Assembly (NCBI GenBank): GCA_937907405.1 | Contig: CALCIC010001074.1 | Span: 1-11,971 of the forward strand | DNA: 11,971 bases | Reading direction: 5' to 3' | Source: an uncultured Isosphaeraceae bacterium | GTDB lineage: Bacteria > Planctomycetota > Planctomycetia > Isosphaerales > Isosphaeraceae | Shown: piece after piece, positions 6,241 to 11,971 of the stretch | How the letters are laid out: every line of letters begins with the position of its first letter | Position numbering within the stretch: the first letter of the stretch is position 1 | Notes under the pieces: model-generated | What the model was told of the DNA's origin: nothing | The model's input: the letters and a program-made list of their open reading frames with translations, nothing else | Database searches by the model: none | Made by a program: the position numbers and the translations under genes

Positions 6241-7746
6241 TCAGCCGGGGCCGGCGGCGGTTGCGGGGGCCGCGGCGGCCGACGCCTTGGGTTTTTCGCT
6301 CGGCTTGATCGTGCGCTGGGCGGGCTGGACTTCCGACTTTTTGGCTTCGAAGGCCGCATCGACGAGAGCGGCGGTGTCGCCGCCGCCGAAGCCCTCGACC
6401 ACGACGACGTCGACCCCTCGGCGCTCGACGACGCGGCAGACGTCGTCGACGCATCGCCAGAGTGAATCGGGGATTCGGCTCGGTTGGAACGCATCCTTGC
6501 CCATCCGGGACGTCTGGTAGCGGACGAACGACTGGACGAACTCGCGGGCGTCGTCCTCGCCGTCCCAGGTGGAGAACCAGACCAGGCCGAGCTGCTTATT
6601 CGGCCCCTCGAACACGGCGTAGCGGTCGCCGTCCCAGCCGGCGGCGGCGGCGGAGCCCCTCTGCTTGCGGAGCATGACCGCCGTTTGCATTTCACCGAGC
6701 ACGTTGCGGCCCAGTTCCTTCCAGCCCTCGCCGACCTTGAGCGCGCCCAGGTCGACGGCCGTCGGCGGATCGGGGTTCTTCCGGAATTTCGAGGGGTGGA
6801 GAATCTGCTCGGTCGACTGCGGCGGATTCCTGTAGGCGTCGTCGATCGCCTCCCAGCCCCCGGCGTTCGCCAGATAGGCGCAGAAAATCATGCCTCGGAG
6901 ATAAGGGAACATCATCGATTCGGCGATGATCGGAGGCGCGTCGCGGAGCGATTTGCCCCCTCCCAGCATCGAGAGGAACGGCGTCATGAGACTGATCCCG
7001 CGGTCAAGTCCGTCGGCGGGCAGCTTGACGATCTCGGTTCCATCCCAATCGTCCATGCCCACCCCCATCATGGCGAGCGTCGCCTCCCCCTCGATCAAGG
7101 CGGAGGCGGCAAGCGACCGGTCGTCGTCGGACTTGGCCTCGTGATGAAGCCCATCAAGGTCGAAGTGCTGGTCGGCCAGAGCGTGGGTCATCTCGTGGGC
7201 GATGACCGTCTTGTTTTCATCCTTGTCGAACCCCCCGGTCTTGCCGAAGAGCCGTTCCAAAAACGTCGGCGGCACCTTCTTCGCGGCCGCCGGCTCCTCG
7301 ATCATGTACATCGTCTTGGTCCGAGGATCGTAATACGCGGCGATCTCCTCGGAGTAGACCTGGACCAAAAGCGCCTTGAGGTCGACGTCGGGGGCGACCA
7401 TGCCGAACGCCTTGAGCGCCTTCTCGTTGGCCTCGAACTCGGCGGGGGTCATGTCCTCGTCGAAGTCCTTCAGGAGCATCTCCTTGAGGTTCTCGCGCTT
7501 GGTGACGTCGCGTTTGACCTCGTGCTTGAAGGGAATCCGCCGAAGACCGGGAAGAATCTTCTCGAACGCGGTCTTATATTGAATCTGCGCGTCGCCCGCC
7601 TTGCCCTCGTCGGCCAGGCGGTCGCCGGCCTTCAACAGCTCGGTCCCCGCCTTGAGGGCGGCCGTCGGCTCGTCGGCCGAGGCCGGTCGAGCCGCGATCA
7701 GGGACAGGCAGCCAACCATCGCCAGTTTCGCCAGTCGCGATTTCAT
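6241..7746 (-). CDS. Secreted HExxH zinc metallopeptidase of unknown specificity
   Basis: 501 residues from the ATG at 7744-7746, which has GGAAG at 7754-7758 seven bases upstream and gives a clean signal peptide (1-24, cut likely after ASA before Asp25). The catalytic motif is VIAHEMTHALADQHFDL with His184, Glu185, His188; the third zinc ligand is probably Glu219 in ALIEGEA, a gluzincin arrangement. Before it comes a conserved-looking segment EEIAAYYDPRTKTMYMIEE (133-151), which I associate with uncharacterised peptidases of planctomycetes and myxobacteria. A second region (about 340-460, including YAVFEGPNKQLGLVWFSTWD) may be a separate alpha/beta domain. The last 30 residues are Ala/Pro/Lys-rich. 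Cys13 lies in the signal peptide, but MVGC is a poor lipobox, so a secreted rather than lipidated form is favoured. It is probably cotranscribed with msrB. Confidence 0.85.
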   Translation of the reverse strand: MKSRLAKLAMVGCLSLIAARPASADEPTAALKAGTELLKAGDRLADEGKAGDAQIQYKTAFEKILPGLRRIPFKHEVKRDVTKRENLKEMLLKDFDEDMTPAEFEANEKALKAFGMVAPDVDLKALLVQVYSEEIAAYYDPRTKTMYMIEEPAAAKKVPPTFLERLFGKTGGFDKDENKTVIAHEMTHALADQHFDLDGLHHEAKSDDDRSLAASALIEGEATLAMMGVGMDDWDGTEIVKLPADGLDRGISLMTPFLSMLGGGKSLRDAPPIIAESMMFPYLRGMIFCAYLANAGGWEAIDDAYRNPPQSTEQILHPSKFRKNPDPPTAVDLGALKVGEGWKELGRNVLGEMQTAVMLRKQRGSAAAAGWDGDRYAVFEGPNKQLGLVWFSTWDGEDDAREFVQSFVRYQTSRMGKDAFQPSRIPDSLWRCVDDVCRVVERRGVDVVVVEGFGGGDTAALVDAAFEAKKSEVQPAQRTIKPSEKPKASAAAAPATAAGPG

Positions 7747-8128
7747 GATGAAGCTTCCGATGATGGACGTCGGCTCGTTCCTTGGAATTCGTCTCATGAG
7801 GGTGCGGCAAATGTCGCTGGCGGTCCTCTCGCCCGAAGCACAGCCCAGCAAGCCCAGAGCGCGAGCGAGTGAAGACTCCGGGTGCATCGCGAGGAAATTC
7901 ACTCGCTCGCGCTTCGGGCTTCCGTGGCTGTTCCGCACACCTCGGCTCCGCGCCTCCGCAAGGAGAATTCGCCGCCCCCTCTCTCATGAGCACAATACGA
8001 ATGGGCGCCGCGCCCGGTTCGGCGAGAGCCTCGCCTTCCTTGCGGGGGACAAATCTTAATGATAATAAAGACAAAGAGCGTCAGTCGACCCGAAGACGGA
8101 CTTAAAATCCTGGTCCCTTCCGCTCGGA
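7747..8128. other. 382-base gene-free region rich in small hairpins
   Basis: No reading frame here has family resemblance, signal or good ribosome site. Besides the long inverted repeat there is a six-base stem hairpin ggcgag/ctcgcc (8021-8035, three-base loop) and a ctcc-gcaa-ggag tetraloop hairpin (7954-7965). Positions 8051-8078 are strikingly AT-rich and may hold a promoter for the metallopeptidase-msrB pair, though no clean -35/-10 pair is visible. The mixture resembles an intergenic region built from interspersed repeats. Confidence 0.55.
7851..7920. repeat. REP-like long inverted repeat
   Basis: Two 23-base arms (7851-7873 and 7898-7920) match as inverted repeats at 21 of 23 positions and enclose a 24-base loop. 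The core gcgcgagcgagtgaa is perfect. The arms begin with agccc and run through the cgagcgagtga core, a pattern I associate with dispersed palindromes in planctomycete genomes; that is recollection, not a search result. It lies in a gene-free stretch between two minus-strand genes. It could be an interspersed REP-type element, a transcript-stabilising hairpin or an mRNA terminator. Confidence 0.75.
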
Positions 8129-9400
8129 TCACCGCGCCGGTCGCGACCGGCGGACATGTTGAGCCGGCGCCGGTGCCGGCGCGCCGCCGCGGAGCGGTCT
8201 CGGCGACGCCTTGGCGCGGAGCAACTGTCCGGCGGCCATCACGCGTACCTCGTCCGGAGAGCCTGGTCCGTTTCTGGAATTGATCGAACGGCGCTCGAGG
8301 ACGTTGGCGAGGTAATCGAGGATGCCGGCCTCGGGCACGCCGAGCGATCGCAACATCTTGATCTCGTTGTCCCGCGAGATCTTGCCGTGGAACCGCGAGA
8401 GGGCGCCGAGGACCTGGGCCTTGAGGTCGCCGCCGTAATGGCGGCCGAACTGGTCGCAGAGCGCGTTGATTTGCTGACCGGCGTCCGAGGCCGGACCGCC
8501 GGCGTCGAGGATGCGCTTCAGGGCGTCGTGGAAGAGTTCGCGCTCGGCCTCGACGCGATCCTGAGCTTCGGTCTCGACTTGCGCGCGGGCCTGCTCTCGC
8601 GCCTGGTTCTGTTCGACGCGGGCGGCGCGGTTCGCCGCGGCCTCGGCCTCCAGGGCCTGCATCATCTCCTCGCGGGTCGGCGACGGTTTCGGTTCGAGCG
8701 TCGCCACGGTCGCGACGGCCGGCTCCTCCTTCACGACCTCGGTTGGAGCAGCGGGCGGGAGCGGCGAGGCGTCCTCCTTCTCTCCCGGCCTGGGTTGCTC
8801 GACGTCCGCGACGGCGGAGGAGGGGTCGAGACCGATCGGCGGAGGCGGAGCAGGCTCCGCGCTCGGTTCAACCGCGACGGTCGCGCTCTCGACGGCGGCC
8901 GGCGCGTTCGGTTTCGGCGCGGCCGGTTCCGCCGGCGGGTCGTTCGGTCCGGGAGCGTCGACCGGCTTAGCGGCGACCCGGGTGGTTTCCGAGTCCTCGA
9001 ACGTCGGGGGGGGAAGCGGAAGCTGAAATCCCGGAGGCAAGGGTTGACTATCGAGGGACAGGCCCATCAGAGGCGGCGACGGCTCGACGTCTTCGGCCGA
9101 CTCCACATTGGCCGCCGCCACCCAGGCCGCGCTCGCCTGCCTCCGCGCCTGCTCCTGAAGCTCGCGCTGCCGGGGCGCGACGAACAGGTAATGGTAGGCC
9201 GCGAACATTCCCAGCGACAGAATCAGCGTGGTTGGAAACAGCAGGACCGGCGGCAGGCCCCGATTCCGGTACTGGATCATCACGACCGGCGCGGCCTGCG
9301 ACGGCGGAGGCGCCGACGGCTCGGTTTCCGGTTCCGGCCGCGGCGCCAGTTCCGCGGAAAGCAATTCGGCATCCAGATCGAATTCCGGGTTTTCGGTCAT
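8129..9400 (-). CDS. Uncharacterised membrane-anchored protein with Pro-rich linker and coiled coil
   Basis: 423 residues; no family recognised. A cytoplasmic acidic N-terminus (1-45) is followed by one membrane helix, about 52-74 (LLFPTTLILSLGMFAAYHYLFV). The helix runs into a charged helix (75-90). Residues 105-240 are Pro/Ala/Glu-rich and probably disordered, including PPPP runs. Residues 243-298 form an Ala/Glu/Arg/Gln coiled coil (EAEAAANRAARVEQNQAREQ). The C-terminal 300-395 looks like a small all-helical domain (INALCDQFGRHYGGDLKAQVLG ... MLRSLGVPEAGILDYL), and the end is basic and Pro-rich. The start at 9398-9400 has a GGAG eleven bases upstream, rather distant. The layout suggests a tether spanning the periplasm or a structural protein like a TonB/TolA-style linker, but no sequence motif supports either. 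Confidence 0.72.
   Translation of the reverse strand: MTENPEFDLDAELLSAELAPRPEPETEPSAPPPSQAAPVVMIQYRNRGLPPVLLFPTTLILSLGMFAAYHYLFVAPRQRELQEQARRQASAAWVAAANVESAEDVEPSPPLMGLSLDSQPLPPGFQLPLPPPTFEDSETTRVAAKPVDAPGPNDPPAEPAAPKPNAPAAVESATVAVEPSAEPAPPPPIGLDPSSAVADVEQPRPGEKEDASPLPPAAPTEVVKEEPAVATVATLEPKPSPTREEMMQALEAEAAANRAARVEQNQAREQARAQVETEAQDRVEAERELFHDALKRILDAGGPASDAGQQINALCDQFGRHYGGDLKAQVLGALSRFHGKISRDNEIKMLRSLGVPEAGILDYLANVLERRSINSRNGPGSPDEVRVMAAGQLLRAKASPRPLRGGAPAPAPAQHVRRSRPAR
8135..8152. repeat. 18-base perfect palindrome at the 3' end of the membrane-protein gene
   Basis: The bases cgccggtcgcgaccggcg are fully self-complementary and lie within the last codons of the gene ending at 8129. A second short inverted repeat (gccggc 8163-8168 / gccggc 8175-8180) sits just upstream in transcription order. 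They could form a GC-rich hairpin that stops or stabilises the transcript; no T-tract follows directly. Arg/Ala/Pro codon use could produce some of this by chance. Confidence 0.5.
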
Positions 9401-9497
9401 GCCTACGGTTCTCCGTCGTTCTCTGGACTTGCACTATTTCTGATTGTCGCTGAAAGTACGGTTCGTCGCACTCCCATTTCCCGACTGCTTCGTTTTT

Positions 9498-11030
9498 TCA
9501 ACCTCCGCCGCCGCTGCCCAGCCCTCGTTCCGTTTGACCGCGGGGTTCCAGGAGCCGGTCGACCTCGTCCCTTGAGGGAAAACCGCCGTGCTGTTCGAGG
9601 GCCTCGGCCGACGCCGGGGCGCCCAGCTTTCGCACGACGTCCTCGACCGCGAGGCCTTCCAGCTCGTGGGCGACCTCGCGAACGGTTCGGTCCTGGCGAT
9701 AGGCGGTCTTGGCGATCGCCGACGCGTTGTCGTAGCCGATCCGAGGCGCGAGCGCCGTGCACATCGCCAGGCTTTGCTCGACGTGCTCGCGGCAACGCGC
9801 CTCGTCGGCCTCGATCCGGGCGACGCCTTGCGACTTCCGGTCGGCAAGGAAGTCTCGCGCGTCGATGCACTTACGATTCAGATGGTCGGCCGCGTCGGTC
9901 AGCAATTCGATCGATTCCAAGAGATTATAGGCCATCACCGGCATCATGACGTTCAGATCGAAGTTCGACCCCAGCGCATTCGACCAGGCGATGGTCGCGT
10001 CGTTGCCGACCACCTGGGCGGCGGCCATCATGACGGCCTCGGGGATGTCCGGGTTGACCTTGCCGGGCATGATCGAGCTCCCCGGCTGAAGCTCCGGAAT
10101 TCGGATCTCGCCGATCCCACATCGCGGGCCGGAACCAAGCAATCGAAGATTGTTGGCGATCGACGACAGGCTGACGGCCGTCGACCGAAGCATCGCCGAC
10201 GCCTCGACCACGGCGTCCCGTCCGGCCATGGCCTCGAAGAAATCAGCCGCCACGCGCAGCGTCAGCCCGGTTTCTCGGCTCAGCGCCTCGACCATCCGCG
10301 ACGGGAACTCGACGTGGGTGTTGACGCCCGTGCCCAGGGCCGTGCCGCCGATCGGCAGTTCCGCGAGCGCGCGCGCGGCCCCTTCCAGCCGACGGATGCT
10401 GTGCGAGACCTGCGCGGCATATCCCGAGAACTCCTGGCCGAGCCGGATCGGGACCGCGTCTTGCAAATGCGTCCGGCCGATCTTGACGACCGAATCGAGC
10501 GCCGAGGCGCGCTCGGCGAGGGCCTCGCGCAATCGCTCCAGGGTCGGGATCAGGCGGCCCTGGATCGACTCGCAGCCGGCCAGATGGATGGCGGTCGGGA
10601 TCACGTCGTTGGACGATTGGCCCATGTTCACGGCGTCGTTGGGGTGGACCGGCGACCGCCCGCCGCGCCGCCCGACGGCCTGCTCGTTGGCGATCCCCGC
10701 GATCACCTCGTTGGCGTTCATGTTCGTCGAGGTTCCGCTCCCGGTCTGGAAGATCACCAGCGGAAACTGGTCGTCGCGGCGGCCGTCGACGACCTCCTGC
10801 GCGGCGGCCTGGATCAACTCTCCGAGCCCGGGGTCGAGCAGCCCAAGCTCGACGTTGACCGCGGCGGCGGACTTCTTGACCAGCCCCAGCGCCCGAAGAA
10901 AGGCGCGCGGGAACCGCACCGAGCCGATCTCGAAGTTGCGCCGCGCCCGCTCCGTCTGCGCCCCGTAATAGGCGTCGGCCGGGACCGACATCTCCCCCAT
11001 CGAGTCGCGTTCGATTCGCGTCTGGGACAT
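9498..11030 (-). CDS. fumC: Class II fumarate hydratase
   Basis: 510 residues against about 465 for E. coli FumC. It interconverts fumarate and malate in the TCA cycle as a cytoplasmic tetramer. The active-site blocks are all visible: QTGSGTSTNMNANEV (95-109), NMGQSSNDVIPTA (135-147), GRTHLQDAVP (185-194) with His188, and GSSIMPGKVNP (317-327) with Ser318. His188 and Ser318 fall at the same numbers as in E. coli. The His in GRTH favours fumarase; aspartase has Gln there. The extra length lies in an insertion of about 12 residues near 389-402 (DARDFLADRKSQ), in a longer C-terminal domain around 455-490, and in a Gly-rich end. The start has a GAGGAG site (11039-11044) eight bases upstream. It is transcribed towards the membrane-protein gene 97 bases further on. 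Aspartase is the main alternative and is much less likely. Confidence 0.93.
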   Translation of the reverse strand: MSQTRIERDSMGEMSVPADAYYGAQTERARRNFEIGSVRFPRAFLRALGLVKKSAAAVNVELGLLDPGLGELIQAAAQEVVDGRRDDQFPLVIFQTGSGTSTNMNANEVIAGIANEQAVGRRGGRSPVHPNDAVNMGQSSNDVIPTAIHLAGCESIQGRLIPTLERLREALAERASALDSVVKIGRTHLQDAVPIRLGQEFSGYAAQVSHSIRRLEGAARALAELPIGGTALGTGVNTHVEFPSRMVEALSRETGLTLRVAADFFEAMAGRDAVVEASAMLRSTAVSLSSIANNLRLLGSGPRCGIGEIRIPELQPGSSIMPGKVNPDIPEAVMMAAAQVVGNDATIAWSNALGSNFDLNVMMPVMAYNLLESIELLTDAADHLNRKCIDARDFLADRKSQGVARIEADEARCREHVEQSLAMCTALAPRIGYDNASAIAKTAYRQDRTVREVAHELEGLAVEDVVRKLGAPASAEALEQHGGFPSRDEVDRLLEPRGQTERGLGSGGGG

Positions 11031-11117
11031 TGGGGATGCTCCTCGGATGCTTGAGTCACGATCACCGCGCGCACGGGCCCCGATTATAACCGAGAACGCC
11101 CGCCGCCGCTGGTCGAC

Positions 11118-11924
11118 TCAACCCATCGCGGGGAGCATGGGAGGGAGCCGGCCGGCGGCGGGCTCGGGGGTCGTATCAACGTCAGGCTCCAGCACGATCG
11201 AGGCCAACGGCCAGAATTCGAGCCGGACCTCGGCGCCGTCGACGACCAAAAACGGGCAAGGCGGCGCCTCGGTCCAGGTGCCGGTGTTGATGTAGACGAC
11301 GCCGTCGTGCTCGGCGGTCAGGGGAAGATGGGTGTGGCCGCAGGTGACGTACCGGAACCCGCGACCTCGGGCGTAATCGGACGCCCGGTGTTCGATCAGT
11401 TGGCTGTTGCGCTGAAACGTCTTGGCGACCCGGCGAATCCAACGCGCGGCCCGGTGGGGCATCAACGTCTGGATGAAGTAGAACGCTCCGGAGGCGAGGT
11501 CGGTGAGCCAGGGATAGTCGGTGACGACCGTGTCGAACTGGTCCCCGTGGAGGATCAAAAGTTGGATCTGGGCGTTGTCGTAAATGAACTCGTCGTGAAC
11601 GTCGACCCCGACGATGTGGCCGACGATCTCGGCCGGGCCGTCGTGATTGCCGCGCACCCAGACCACTCGCACGTCGTCGCGGTCGCTGTTGCGTCGAATC
11701 TCCTTGAGGCAGGCGAAATGCCGCTTGCTCAGCCGCTTGAAGTTGAGATCGTCGAAGACGTCGCCGTTGATCACCAGCGTGCGGCAGCGATCGAACGCCC
11801 AGATCAAAAACTCTTCCAGGAGCTTCGCCTGGCTCACCGCGCTGCCGAGATGCAGATCGCTGATCACGATGCAATCGTAACGGCGGGCGCCGGGACTGAC
11901 GGATGAGTTCGAGACGATCGACAT
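11118..11924 (-). CDS. Calcineurin-like metallophosphoesterase, LpxH-like (COG2908 type)
   Basis: 268 residues. All metal-binding blocks of the metallophosphoesterase fold are present: SDLHLG (Asp23, His25), NGDVFD (Asp55), RGNHD (Asn93, His94), LHGDQFD (His126) and CGHTH (His197, His199), so it should be an active two-metal hydrolase. The HGDQFD block and helices between it and CGHTH (about 140-185, aromatic and Arg-rich) are like UDP-2,3-diacylglucosamine diphosphatases, which make lipid X for lipid A. Yet the GNHD motif differs from the GNRD I remember in E. coli LpxH, so the substrate is left open. Residues 248-268 form a Pro-rich tail. The start has an AGGGAG site seven bases upstream. 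It precedes fumC by 87 bases; no functional link is evident. Confidence 0.88.
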   Translation of the reverse strand: MSIVSNSSVSPGARRYDCIVISDLHLGSAVSQAKLLEEFLIWAFDRCRTLVINGDVFDDLNFKRLSKRHFACLKEIRRNSDRDDVRVVWVRGNHDGPAEIVGHIVGVDVHDEFIYDNAQIQLLILHGDQFDTVVTDYPWLTDLASGAFYFIQTLMPHRAARWIRRVAKTFQRNSQLIEHRASDYARGRGFRYVTCGHTHLPLTAEHDGVVYINTGTWTEAPPCPFLVVDGAEVRLEFWPLASIVLEPDVDTTPEPAAGRLPPMLPAMG

Positions 11925-11971
11925 AAACGACTCCCTACGATCGTTCGTTTGCCACGAACCTGACTTGCCGT

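Noticed and set aside
7747..7938. N-terminal extension of the metallopeptidase
   Set aside because: The extension is translation of the palindromic repeat; the ATG at 7746 has a ribosome site and opens a signal peptide.
7574..8074. A 166-codon open frame across the repeat region, minus strand
   Set aside because: It overlaps the start of the metallopeptidase out of frame and consists of repeat-derived low-complexity sequence.
8156..9949. Very long open frame on the plus strand (597 codons)
   Set aside because: Antisense to two better-supported genes; Arg/Gly/Leu-rich composition typical of GC-bias shadows, with no motifs.
9498..11030. Aspartate ammonia-lyase instead of fumarase
   Set aside because: His188 in GRTHLQDA marks fumarase; aspartase has Gln at that place.
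9588..11054. Plus-strand open frame opposite fumC
   Set aside because: Antisense shadow; fumC on the minus strand carries every active-site motif.
1..11971. tRNA, rRNA, CRISPR, insertion sequence or phage genes
   Set aside because: No cloverleaf, no spaced direct repeats, and no transposase, integrase or phage motifs seen on either strand.

Overview
The window is GC-rich bacterial chromosomal DNA with a strong G/C third-position bias, so most genes have long antisense or off-frame shadows. It reads most like a planctomycete, probably from the Isosphaeraceae side of the phylum. The grounds are the nfeD-floA pair followed by a membrane-anchored Pro/Arg-rich protein, several secreted proteins with low-complexity tails, and a palindromic intergenic repeat of a type I associate with planctomycetes. 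This placement is inference from gene content and style, not from a marker gene.

Layout from left to right. (1) 1-299, minus: the N-terminal part of a secreted thioredoxin-fold protein, cut by the window edge. (2) 300-600: no gene; a GC-rich inverted repeat and an AT-rich patch upstream of gene 1. (3) 601-3066, minus: a three-gene operon, nfeD-type membrane protein, then floA (flotillin-like, ATGA overlap), then an unrecognised single-pass membrane protein. (4) 3067-3292: divergent intergenic region. (5) 3293-5387, plus: an enolase-superfamily epimerase/cycloisomerase with a TTG start, overlapping an alpha/beta hydrolase that lacks the expected catalytic His. (6) 5403-7746, minus: a secreted HExxH metallopeptidase followed by a secreted methionine-R-sulfoxide reductase, convergent with block 5. 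(7) 7747-8128: no gene; holds a strong REP-like inverted repeat and smaller hairpins. (8) 8129-11924, minus: a metallophosphoesterase, a class II fumarase, and an unrecognised membrane-anchored Pro-rich/coiled-coil protein.

Much of the content concerns the cell envelope. The NfeD/FloA pair organises membrane microdomains, MsrB and the metallopeptidase are exported and could deal with damaged proteins outside the cytoplasm, and the thioredoxin-like fragment is exported too. FumC is central metabolism. I see no phage, IS, CRISPR, toxin-antitoxin or defence locus and no RNA gene. The parts most worth following are the unknown third gene of the floA operon, the epimerase-hydrolase pair with its unusual active sites, and the palindromic repeat.
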